This document shows, piece by piece, positions 8,560 to 17,400 of a DNA stretch of 64,000 bases. Origin of the DNA: Chloroflexota bacterium (GTDB lineage Bacteria > Chloroflexota > Dehalococcoidia > DSTF01 > RBG-16-68-14); the NCBI GenBank assembly GCA_003228685.1, contig QIFC01000095.1, positions 62,001-126,000 on the forward strand. The letters are read 5' to 3'. Made by a program: the position numbers and the translations under genes. The notes below the pieces were generated by a model, which had not been told where the DNA came from, did not search any database, and saw only the letters and a program-made list of their open reading frames with translations. Position 1 is the stretch's first letter; each line of letters begins with the position of its first letter.

Positions 8560-9179
8560 GTGAGGAGTGCTGTTCTCTTTGACATGGGGAGCGTGCTGAT
8601 CGGTGGGAAGTGCGTCCGCCGTTTCGGCCGCACTTCGGCTCCGATGCGGAGCTGGACGCGTTCCTGCGCGGCACGTTCCGCGAGATCTACGACGCGGTCC
8701 ACGACGGCGACGGCTCGATGGCGGAGTGCCTTGCTCCCGTCCGCGAGCGCCACCCGGACGTCGCGCACTTGATCGACATCTACGAGCACAACTGGGCGGG
8801 CTTCATCACGGGCGTGATGGAGGAGACGGTCCTGATTGTGCGCGAGCTGCACGCGCGAGGCGTCGCGCTCTACGGCGTCACGAACTGGCCCGCGCAGGTG
8901 TGGCCGCCGCAACGGCTGATGCCGGAGCAGGCGGAAGCGTACGCGTTCCTCGATCTGTTCCGCGACGTGTGGGTGTCCGGCGAGCACAAGGTGCGCAAGC
9001 CGGACCCGGAGAGCTACCGGGCGGCGCTGCGCCGCTTCGGGCTCGCGGCCGAGGAGGCGGTCTTCGTCGACGACAGCGCGGCGAACGTCGCGGCGGCCGA
9101 AGCGCTGGGCATCGCGAGCATCCGGTTCCGCGACGCGCAGACGCTGCGCCGTGATCTGGAGATGGCCGGATTGTTGTAG
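8560..9179 (+). pseudogene. HAD-superfamily hydrolase with a frameshift
   Basis: The N-terminal motif I, SAVLFDMGSVLIGG with the nucleophile Asp, is encoded from GTG 8560. The rest of the protein, starting VRPPFRPHFGSDAELDAFL, is in another frame from about 8610. The second frame carries the later HAD motifs: LYGVTNWPAQ (motif II Thr/Asn), HKVRKPDPESYRAAL (Lys) and EAVFVDDSAANVAAA (acidic motif). Joining the two gives a normal protein of about 206 residues, a HAD-IA phosphatase or dehalogenase type. The shift lies near 8600-8612 and equals one missing or two extra bases. It is either a recent mutation or a sequencing error; the downstream reading frame is otherwise well preserved. Confidence 0.75.
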
Positions 9180-9214
9180 GGCATTAGAGCAGCCGGAATC
9201 GCATGCCGCAGACG

Positions 9215-9270
9215 GGTGACCGTAGGTCACCTTGCAGTTGGGCTCGCCTGACGGCGAGCATCACAACTGC
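9215..9270. repeat. Hairpin plus nested hairpin, REP-like
   Basis: GGTGACC-GTA-GGTCACC (9215-9231) is followed by GCAGTTG / CAACTGC (9234-9270) with an inner GCTCGCC / GGCGAGC stem. It lies between two convergent genes and reaches the stop codon of the VOC gene, so it may terminate both. Confidence 0.55.
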
Positions 9271-10031
9271 TAAACGAGTCGAAAGCGCATACCACAGACG
9301 AGCACGAGATCGTCGCTGATGCGACAGCCGCGCGACTCGGCGGCTTCGAGGACGCGCGCACGGTCGACGGTCTGGATATCGAGGCCACCGAGGCCCTCAA
9401 GGCGATCGTCGGCTATCGGCACGAAGCGGAGCGTCGCGTCGTCGAGGGCGATCTGGGGGTGGCCGGCGTCGCTCGTCGAGACCGGGCGGTCGAAGACGTC
9501 GCCCCACCTGGCGGCGAGCGCGGGCGGATCGCCGGTCTGGATCTCGGCCGCGAGCATGGCGCTGACGACGTCCAAGCGCCGGGCGGGCGCCCAATCGGAT
9601 CCGGCGGGGTCCCATGGCGGGTCGGCATCGTCCGCGCCGTGGTTCTGTCGCAGTTCGACGATGGCGCCGGGCACGTCCTTGGGGTGCAGCTGGATGCCCT
9701 GGTCTTCGCCCTGACCCATGTCCGCCACCAGCCGCACGCTGAGCGCGGCGACGCGCTCCCGCGCGGCCGCGATGTCGTCGCACTGCGTGATGACCATGTA
9801 GCCGCCGTCGCCGCCCCGCCGGTCGAGGTAGCGCTCCGCCGTGGTGCCTTCGCGCATGGGGGCGACGACCTCCAGGAAGTTGTCGCCGACGGGCATGAGG
9901 ATGTTGCGCAGCCCGAGCCGCCCGATGTTCGGGTCGCGGTAGCAGACCTCCAGCCCGAAGACGGTGGTGAGGTCGGCTTGCGCGGCGTCCAGGTCTCGCG
10001 CGACCAGGCAGATCTGTCTCATTCGCAGCAT
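9270..10031 (-). CDS. VOC/glyoxalase-fold protein
   Basis: A 253-residue protein of two tandem VOC modules. The opening MRQICLVARDLDAAQADLTTVFGL, given here as MRQICLVARDLDAAQ, is a typical first beta-alpha unit, followed by LRNILMPVGDNFLEVVAPM with the conserved Glu. The second module begins around residue 125. Family members are glyoxalases, epimerases or extradiol dioxygenases; metal ligands are not clear enough to choose. ATG 10031 or ATG 10022 may be the start. The minus strand carries GTGGTAGGGT just before the start, another possible leaderless arrangement. Confidence 0.75.
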   Translation of the reverse strand: MLRMRQICLVARDLDAAQADLTTVFGLEVCYRDPNIGRLGLRNILMPVGDNFLEVVAPMREGTTAERYLDRRGGDGGYMVITQCDDIAAARERVAALSVRLVADMGQGEDQGIQLHPKDVPGAIVELRQNHGADDADPPWDPAGSDWAPARRLDVVSAMLAAEIQTGDPPALAARWGDVFDRPVSTSDAGHPQIALDDATLRFVPIADDRLEGLGGLDIQTVDRARVLEAAESRGCRISDDLVLVCGMRFRLV

Positions 10032-10050
10032 GTGGCCCTACCCTACCACG

Positions 10051-10087
10051 GCTGACCTTCGGTCATCTTTGAGTTGCTTCGCAACTC
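10051..10087. repeat. Paired hairpins, REP-like
   Basis: GCTGACC-TTC-GGTCATC is followed by CTTT and GAGTTGC-TTC-GCAACTC, then CTGG. The layout, linker and flank match those at 4101-4141 and 18866-18903, while the stem bases differ in a pairing-preserving way. Confidence 0.55.
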
Positions 10088-10139
10088 CTGGCCGGTGCCG
10101 CAACTCCTTGTGTCTACTTTAGCTCGTGATGCCGGTCTC

Positions 10140-10342
10140 GGCGGAGACTGTTCTGCAGAATCGCCGTCTTCTGGCGACCTTATGTTTAGTTCTGAATCTA
10201 GATTGGACGTTTGGCTTTCCATAAGAGTTCTCGTTATGTGAACCGGCAGACCCCGTTCCTGCGCTCGCGGAGCGACCTGCTCCCCGCCCTCGATCGTGTG
10301 ATCGTACGCGGGAGCGGCGTTAGCGGGAAGGGGGAGTTGGCA
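10140..10342 (+). repeat. Structured repeat, copy B
   Basis: The shorter relative of 4179-4545: GGCGGAGACTGTTC, palindrome TTCTGCAGAA, CTTATGTT (10179), CATAAG (10220), GTTATG (10233), then GATC-GTGT-GATC and GCGGCGTTA. The palindrome differs from that of copy A by a compensating C-to-T and G-to-A change. It lies 53 bases from the 3' end of the TPR/APH-like gene. The interval 10032-10395 holds only this element and the paired hairpins. Confidence 0.6.
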
Positions 10343-10395
10343 GGGGCGTGGGTAAGGTAGTGCCTAGCCAGTGTCACGATCCCCACAAAGTGCCA

Positions 10396-13300
10396 TCAGA
10401 TGTGATTCGGCGAGCTGCTTCCCTCTATCGCGGCTACGATGGTTGCGTAATCTGGATGAAAACTCGTCTCTAGGCTGCTGGAAGCGACTTCAAAGAAGCG
10501 TACTAGATCTACATTTGACTGTTCCCGACGCTTCCAATGGTGTTTGCCGCTAGACGAGACTGCCTGGCAATGCTCTGCTCTTGCGATGCTCAGCCCTTGC
10601 AGTGCTTGGCAGACACCAAAGAAAACATACGCGCCGTTTAGAAGCGCAGGTTCTGCGGTCACCTGCTTGCCCCCATAGGAGTTGAATGTTTCTAAGTACC
10701 CTTTTGCGTAACGCGTACGCCACTCGTAGCAGTAGGAGACGCTCGCTTTATCAGTAGGCAAGAACGGGGAATCCTCGAGAAGCTGCGCCAGTTCCTCAAG
10801 CAGGAATCTGGGCTGCGGTGTCTCGAAATCTAGGACCACCAGGCGCCCATCCTTTAGAACCAACCAATTACGCCCGTGGGCATCCCGCTTAGCCACTACT
10901 GGTAGCCACTGCAATTGCTCTTCATAAGGTGACAGAGCGTCTAGGAGAGTGTCAGCGCGACCCGTTAGCGTCTTGCTCAGATATCGAATGTGGTTCCGAA
11001 GACGCGCCCAGTTTGTCTCGATTGAAACGGGTGGAACATTCCCGTGATAGCTTGCAAGAAAATGGATGGCCCTCTCAATCGCTTCATCAGTTGCCTTGGT
11101 TGGTCCTCTTATCAACAGGTCCGACAGTGGTCGCCCAAGTGCTCTACGCATTGCTAGAACGTACCGACCATCCGTTTCAAGAACACCGATTACTCGAGCT
11201 GTCTCGACGTGTTCCAACCCAAGGCGTTGAATCAGTGCCGCCATGTTCTCGATGCGCTCGGCTTCCACATTCAATTCCGTGGAAGCTCGTTGAGCGTCCT
11301 GGATTAGCGATGGCTTGAACACGAAGGCACTCTCCAGAAGACCGAGCGGATCGACAACAACCCAGGCGTTGCTTTTCCCACCGATCACTAGCGGCGATGT
11401 CTCCTCGGATGCAAGCGCTAACTGTGCCCCTTCTTTCCATAGTGGCCCAGTATCGAGGCCTTGGATCAGTTCGCTAAGGCTATTCAGGCCTCGTCCGGAT
11501 AAAGCTGTAACGATGAGGGCGAATGCTTCCGAGTTCTCGTCGAGCATCTCAGCCAGCTGACAGACGGGCCACGGCCAGTCTCTATCTGCTGCGACGGCTC
11601 TGCAGATGAACTCGATTGACTGGCGCAGATTAGCCCCGTCACTCCGTTCTTCATAGAGGAGATAGTGAATCCTGCCAACAAGACTTAGGTGCTCCCTCGA
11701 GGGATCGCTGCGAGCACGTGACAGTTCCTTGTAGGCCAGCGCTTCCTGCAAGTGAAAGACCTTCCGCCCGTATCGGCTAAGCTGGTAATGGGCGTCGCCA
11801 ATGAGGCCGAAGTTCTCTGCGGATTCGTTGCCGCGGCTTCTGCTGTCCTCGAGCCAAGCCAGAGACTGAGCGAGAAGCTCAGGATCGCGAATTAGGCGGC
11901 CTAAACGGAGATGTGCTTCGCCCAACTTGCTGAAGTGGCTAAACTCGGTTTTGCCAAAGCTGCCAGACTGAAGAAGATACTCGAGCGCCGCGCGTAAGAG
12001 CTCCTCCCGGATGTGTAGGTCGCTCTCAATCTTCGAGCATTGGAGGGTACAGTCTCCCAGGAGACCGAAGAACTCGACACCTGCTGCCCCTGCGCCCAGG
12101 GCGTTTTCGTAGTACCGGCGAGCGGCATGCAGATCATCATCAGCTTTACCGATACGGTAGCGGTAGAAGTACGACCCTCCAATCATGGAGAGCAACTCGG
12201 GATTGTCCTTGGAACCAGGGACCTCTCCAAGGACATCGATGGATGCCTTCAGCAAAGTGAGAGCGCGGGCCGGCTCTTTATCCGCGATAGCTAACGCCAG
12301 TTCACGGCTAATCCTGGGATAGAGGCCGGGGCCCTTCGGTTTCTCGTCGTTCATTGGCGACTCTCGGAGCAAGGCCTCCGCTTCATGAAGATCTTCTACC
12401 GAACGGGTTTGCAGACCCCTTAATCCAAAGAGCGTGCCTATGTAGAACGATATCTCGGGATCATCAGTGCTGGCCTCTAGCCCCTCGAAGTCCCGTAGGG
12501 CAGCGGCGAACAGATCTAAATCGTCCATCTGCGCGGCCGCTGCAAGACGGATTCTTGCCCGAAGTTTCAGGCTTTCGACACCGACCTGAGCTTCCGGGAT
12601 ACTCTCGATGACATTAAGCGCTTCGCTCAGTGAATCACCGGCCTCTTCAGCGCCGTGGGTCGCTAGAATGAGCAGAGCACGTGCCAACTGGTGCTTCCAA
12701 GACGATGCTGATCGGCTCGCAGTTCTTAAAAGTCGAGCAGCTTTCGCCACTCGCGACAGGTCTTTGCGCGTCCACCAACTGCAAAGCAGCGCTCCTCCAT
12801 GACGGCCGGCCAAGGAGGCCTCGTGGTAGTCTCGTGGCGGGTTCTTCTCCAGGGCCTCGTAAGCCTCAATGGCCTCCTGGAGAAAATGATCGGCTCGTGT
12901 CAGATCCTGATCCTGCACAAGAGCGGCACCGAACTTGTAAGCAGCTTGAGCGTACAGGGAGTCAACCTCAGGATCGCCTCGCGAAAACGCTCTTGCGTTC
13001 GCTAAGCTCGCTACGGCAGTCTCGACAATCCAGCGTTTGGGCTCATAGTCTGATAGTTCAAGGTAGGCTTCGCCTAGGTACCGATAGTGTTGTGGGGACT
13101 CGTCACCATTCGCCTCGGCTCTCTCTAGGTAATGGATCGCTGCCTTGATACGGGGAAGACCCCCGCTCCGGCGAAGGAAGAGACTGAGGACTCCGAGCAT
13201 GCCGCACTGGTAACGCGATGCCCCAGCCAGGTCTCTTTCCTTGGCCACTGACAGCGAAGAGGCTAGATGGCCTGCCGCAGCGACGAGAACTCGATCGGCA

Positions 13301-13716
13301 GTATCTCGGTCGGTGTCCGCCAACTGCCGCCCCAGTTCGAATTCGGCCTGACCAAGGAAGCCCGCATAAAAATACTTTGATCGCTCTGAACTCAGCCTTA
13401 AATCTCTCCACGCCCTCTCGACTTCAGGACCAGACATGAGGTCAAAAACGGGACCTTTCGTCACGATCTGGAGCAGCCAGTCCGTGGTTGCTTGCGACGC
13501 CAGACGGTGAGTTTGTGCAACATACAAACCGACAGCCTCTGGGTCACTAGACAGCGCCAGCTTCAACGTTGCCGAACTAAGGCCCCGCGACAGGAGTCGC
13601 TGCGCCAGATCTTCTGCGTCTCTAGAAGGCAGGCTGTAGCCGTAACACTCGATGAAGAACTCGCGGATAGCACCAGGAACGTCGGCACCTGTAGGAGAGT
13701 CTGGCATCCTTTTCAC
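10396..13716 (-). CDS. Large TPR protein with C-terminal APH-like kinase domain
   Basis: A 1106-residue protein. Residues about 1-780 are helical repeats of TPR type (for example PQHYRYLGEAYLELSDYEPK, RISPEL-like pairs, HFSKLGEAHLRLGRLIRDPE). The C-terminal third reads as an aminoglycoside phosphotransferase/choline-kinase-like domain: a candidate ATP-binding Lys in SAFVFKPS (about residue 800), a catalytic loop KRDAHGRNWLVL (about 945) and a metal-binding Asp in LVVLDFETP. It could phosphorylate a small molecule or protein recognised by the repeats. GTG 13716 is the start. The gene stands alone beside structured repeat B and looks less GC-rich than core genes. The function is not known; a toxin or defence kinase is possible. 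Confidence 0.72.
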   Translation of the reverse strand: MKRMPDSPTGADVPGAIREFFIECYGYSLPSRDAEDLAQRLLSRGLSSATLKLALSSDPEAVGLYVAQTHRLASQATTDWLLQIVTKGPVFDLMSGPEVERAWRDLRLSSERSKYFYAGFLGQAEFELGRQLADTDRDTADRVLVAAAGHLASSLSVAKERDLAGASRYQCGMLGVLSLFLRRSGGLPRIKAAIHYLERAEANGDESPQHYRYLGEAYLELSDYEPKRWIVETAVASLANARAFSRGDPEVDSLYAQAAYKFGAALVQDQDLTRADHFLQEAIEAYEALEKNPPRDYHEASLAGRHGGALLCSWWTRKDLSRVAKAARLLRTASRSASSWKHQLARALLILATHGAEEAGDSLSEALNVIESIPEAQVGVESLKLRARIRLAAAAQMDDLDLFAAALRDFEGLEASTDDPEISFYIGTLFGLRGLQTRSVEDLHEAEALLRESPMNDEKPKGPGLYPRISRELALAIADKEPARALTLLKASIDVLGEVPGSKDNPELLSMIGGSYFYRYRIGKADDDLHAARRYYENALGAGAAGVEFFGLLGDCTLQCSKIESDLHIREELLRAALEYLLQSGSFGKTEFSHFSKLGEAHLRLGRLIRDPELLAQSLAWLEDSRSRGNESAENFGLIGDAHYQLSRYGRKVFHLQEALAYKELSRARSDPSREHLSLVGRIHYLLYEERSDGANLRQSIEFICRAVAADRDWPWPVCQLAEMLDENSEAFALIVTALSGRGLNSLSELIQGLDTGPLWKEGAQLALASEETSPLVIGGKSNAWVVVDPLGLLESAFVFKPSLIQDAQRASTELNVEAERIENMAALIQRLGLEHVETARVIGVLETDGRYVLAMRRALGRPLSDLLIRGPTKATDEAIERAIHFLASYHGNVPPVSIETNWARLRNHIRYLSKTLTGRADTLLDALSPYEEQLQWLPVVAKRDAHGRNWLVLKDGRLVVLDFETPQPRFLLEELAQLLEDSPFLPTDKASVSYCYEWRTRYAKGYLETFNSYGGKQVTAEPALLNGAYVFFGVCQALQGLSIARAEHCQAVSSSGKHHWKRREQSNVDLVRFFEVASSSLETSFHPDYATIVAAIEGSSSPNHI

Positions 13717-13974
13717 GCCATCATGATACCTTTTCAGAAGAGTGCGGCTGGCGCAGCTTGACGACTCGCCGCCGTGGGGTTGCCTCCAAGGCCCCGAATA
13801 GTATCACTTGGCGATATGAGCTCGCAACAAGATGTAACGCAGCACCTCAAGCCTCACGTTTGTTGACATGGCCACCACTATGCAGACTTAGTGTCACGTA
13901 TGCCAAGAAGCCCTGGCTCGAACAGGCTCCTTGGCTCGCCAGCGGCAGGAAGCGCCCCTACCGCACTCCCGACA
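13717..13974. other. Intergenic stretch upstream of the TPR/APH-like gene
   Basis: About 260 bases with no supported gene. It must hold the promoter of the TPR/APH-like gene on the minus strand, but no clear -10/-35 pair was found. A plus-strand TTGACA at 13863 lacks a good -10 at the right distance. Confidence 0.4.
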
Positions 13975-14133
13975 ATCCAAGCAGTTGCGGACGAAGTCCT
14001 GCCGCGGAAGAGACACCAGGACTTCAACTTCGGGCTCCTCGATCTTGGCTCCTTGGTCTGCCGCTATCAGAACCCGGTATGTGGGGAGTGCCCGCTGGCC
14101 AAGGAGTGTGACTACGCGGCGGATACACCATGA
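13975..14133 (+). pseudogene. C-terminal fragment of a MutY/endonuclease III-like glycosylase
   Basis: The translated fragment ADEVLPRKRHQDFNFGLLDL followed by VCRYQNPVCGECPLAKEC matches the end of an HhH-GPD DNA glycosylase. It contains the last HhH-side helix and the four cysteines of the Fe-S loop (C-X6-C-X2-C-X5-C). The catalytic domain with the helix-hairpin-helix and catalytic Asp is absent upstream, where the frame carries unrelated residues. This looks like a relic left by a deletion or insertion next to the accessory TPR/APH-like gene. Confidence 0.7.
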
Positions 14134-14212
14134 CTGGCATTTACGATGGCTTCTGCTGGCTCCGGCTGGCCTAGGAGGTGACGCCGGCCCACGGCGTGAC
14201 ACTCCTTGGGGT

Positions 14213-14307
14213 GGGCGGCTCTGAGAGCCGCCCTTACTGGGCTGACCGGCTCATCTGAGGATGAGGGCTGACCTGCGGGTCAGCTTGGCAGTCGCCGCGG
14301 CGACTGC
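14213..14307. repeat. Hairpin cluster
   Basis: Consecutive dyads: GGGCGGCTC-TGA-GAGCCGCCC (14213-14233), GGCTGACC-TGC-GGGTCAGC (14266-14284) and GCAGTCGCCGCGGCGACTGC (14288-14307). A further GCTGACC-TGC-GGGTGAGC lies near 14361. No ORF is supported in 14134-14396, so this space is essentially a hairpin field before the kinase gene promoter. Confidence 0.5.
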
Positions 14308-14396
14308 TGCCGCGCTTCTGCTGGCATGCAGTGCCTGGCTGCACGCCCACGCGTCCCCTGGCTGACCTGCGGGTGAGCATATAGTTACTCCGCGTC

Positions 14397-14405
14397 TGCT
14401 AGAAT
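14397..14405 (+). promoter_or_regulatory. Extended -10 promoter of the kinase/cyclase gene
   Basis: TG-C-TAGAAT ends 11 bases before the ATG at 14417, predicting a leader of about five bases and no ribosome binding site. Confidence 0.55.
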
Positions 14406-14416
14406 CGCACAACGCT

Positions 14417-17400
14417 ATGAACTGCCAATCCTGCGGCCACGAGAATCGCGAAGGAGCTTCGTTCTGCGACGGATGCGGCACTGCCCTGGCGCGCGCGTGC
14501 CCGAGTTGCTCGGCCAGCGTCCGCGCCGAGGCCAAGTTCTGCGACTCCTGCGGGCATTCGTTATCGCCGGGGTCGACGGGGGCACCCGGCGCACGTAGCG
14601 TGCCCGGCGCGAAGATCACCACAACCTCAGCATCTTCGCCAACGCCAACGCCAACGCCAACGCCGGCGCCGGCACACGCCCTACCCGCCTCGTTCGCGGA
14701 CGGCAGGTACACGGTGAAGAGTTTCCTAGGCGAAGGCGGAAAGAAGCGCGTCTACCTGGCGACCGACTCCCGGCTGGAACGAGACGTCGCGGTGGCCGTG
14801 ATCAAGACCGATGGCCTGGACGAGGCCGGCCTGAAGCGCATCCAGCGTGAAGCGCAGGCGATGGGCCGCCTGGGCGACCATCCCAACATCGTGACCATTC
14901 ACGATGTCGGGGATGACATCTCCCCCGGCTCCGGGCAGGTAGCGCAACCGTACATCGTCAGCCAGTACATGGCAGGCGGCGACGTCGAACACATGGAGTT
15001 TCCGCTGTCCGTCGAACGCACGCTGGAGATCGCGAAAGACATCTCGCGAGGCCTGGCGCATGCGCACGCGAACGGCGTCGTGCATCGCGATCTGAAACCG
15101 GGCAACGTCTGGCTCGCCGAGGACGGCACCGCATCGCTGGGCGATTTTGGCCTCGCGGTCGCCGTGGAACGCTCGCGCCTGACGATGGCAGGCATGCTCG
15201 TCGGCACAGTCGCCTACATGCCGCCCGAACAGGCGCTTGGCGGCGAAGTGACGCCGCAATCGGATCTGTACTCTCTCGGCTGTTTGCTCTACGAGTTGGT
15301 TACCGGAAGGCCGCCCTTCATCGGCGACGATCCGACCGCCGTCATCAGCCAGCATATCAACACGTCGCCGGTCGCGCCTTCGTGGCAGACCGAGGACTGC
15401 CCGCCCGACCTGGAGGAGCTGATCATGCGCCTCCTCGCCAAGGCCCCCGACGAGCGGCCTGAAAGCGCGGACGCGGCATTAGAGGCGCTCGAACACGTCG
15501 ACGCGACCGAAAAGTCCGCGTCGCACTCCGACTCGAACGTGCTCGACCGGCTCGCGCGCGGGGTGTTCGTCGGCCGCGAGCAGGAGATGGACCGCTTGCG
15601 GCAGGCGCTGGACTCCACGTTCTCCGGCCGGGGCGGGCTGGTGATGCTCGTCGGCGAGCCGGGCATCGGCAAGACGCGCACCACGCAGGAGCTGGAGACC
15701 TTCGCGCGCATGCGGGGCGCGCAGGTGCTCTGGGGCCGCACACACGAAGCGGCGGGCGCGCCCGCCTACTGGCCGTGGCTGCAGGCCGGCAACCAGTACG
15801 CCGGGATGCACGTCGACGATCTCACTGAGCTGATCGGGCCGCAGATGCCGCCGGGCGCGGCGAGCGAGCTTTCCAGGATCTTCCCATGGCTGCGCGATAC
15901 GCAGGGCGTCGACCCGCCGGAAGAGATCGACGATCCGGAGGCCGCGCAGTTCAAACTGTTCGACGCCTACACATCGTACTTGCGCGCGATCGCCAACCAA
16001 GCGCCGCTGGTCGTCGCGCTGGATGACCTGCACTGGGCGGACAAGCCCACCCTGTTACTGTTGCAGCACATCGCCCGCGAGCTGTCACGCATGCGCGTGC
16101 TGATCGTCGCGAATTATCGCGACACCGACATCACGCGCCAAAGCTCGCTCTCAGAGACGCTCGCGGCGCTGAACCGCGAGAGCGGGTTCGATCGCGTCGT
16201 GCTGCGAGGCCTCACGCGCGATGAAGTCGCGAGCTACGTCAGCGCGAAGGCCAACGTCACTCCACGCCCCGACGTGCTGGACCGCATCTACGAAGAGACC
16301 GAGGGCAATGCGTTTTTCTTGAGCGAGGTCGTCAACCTGATGGCGCAGGAAGGCACGCTCACCAACGACTCGGTGTCCGACATCGCGATCCCGGATGGCG
16401 TGCGGGAAGCGCTGGGCCGCCGCCTCAATCGTCTCTCCGAAGACGCGAACGACTTTCTGCAGGTCGCGGCTATCATCGGGCGCGACTTCACCTACGACAC
16501 GCTGCAGCTCATGGGCAAGCGCGACGAGGACGAACTGCTGCGGCTGATCGAGGAAGCGCTGGAAGCGCGCGTAATCGAAGAGACCGATCAGGCGGGCCGC
16601 TATCGATTCACGCACGCTCAGATGCAGGAGACGCTCCTGGACGAGCTATCAACCACGCGGCGCGTTCGGCTCCACGGCCAGGTCGCTGAAGCGCTGGAGC
16701 AACGCTACGGGGCTCGAGCTGAAGAGCGAGCCTCGCGGCTGGCCCTCCACTACGTGGAGGCGGCAACGCTGGCGCCGCGCCACGCCGAGAAGGCCGTGCG
16801 CTACTCCACACTGGCCGGAGAGCAGGCGATCGCCCAGTCCGGCTACGGCGACGCGGCCCGTCACTACAGAGCCGCGCTGTCGATCCGCGAGGGCGAGGAG
16901 ATCGATGCAGAGATGGCGGACTTGCTCTATCGCCTCTCCCGGTCAGCATTGGCGACATTGCAGATCAGCGAAGCGTGGCGCAGCGCCCGCCAAGCGTTCG
17001 ACTACTACGCGAACGCAGGCGACGTCGCCAAGGCTGTCGATGTAGCCTACTTCGCGGGCACCAACCTCTCATTTATTCGGCCAAGCCAGACCCAGCTGAT
17101 TGAACGAGCGTTGGAACTCGTGGAAGAAGGGTCAGCGGACTACGGCAGGCTGAGCGCAGCCCTGGGAATGTCCGCCGGCCTGCTCGGCGATGAACTGCGC
17201 GCGCAGGAAGCGCTTGGCCGGGCCGATGAGGTGGCCCAGCGGCTAGGGCTCAAGCGCTTGGAGTTCGATGGGCTCTTGTTCGGACTGCAAGTATCGGTCT
17301 TTCACCTACACCTGGAGCATGCTGGGGACGTGGCCGAACGTGCCGTTGCGCTAGCGCGTGAACTAGACCTTCCAAGTGGCGAAGGCGGAGCGCTCTTCTT

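Noticed and set aside
4179..10342. Integron attC sites.
   Set aside because: The GCGTTA segments do not fit the GTTRRRY and RYYYAAC core pair, and no integron integrase is present.
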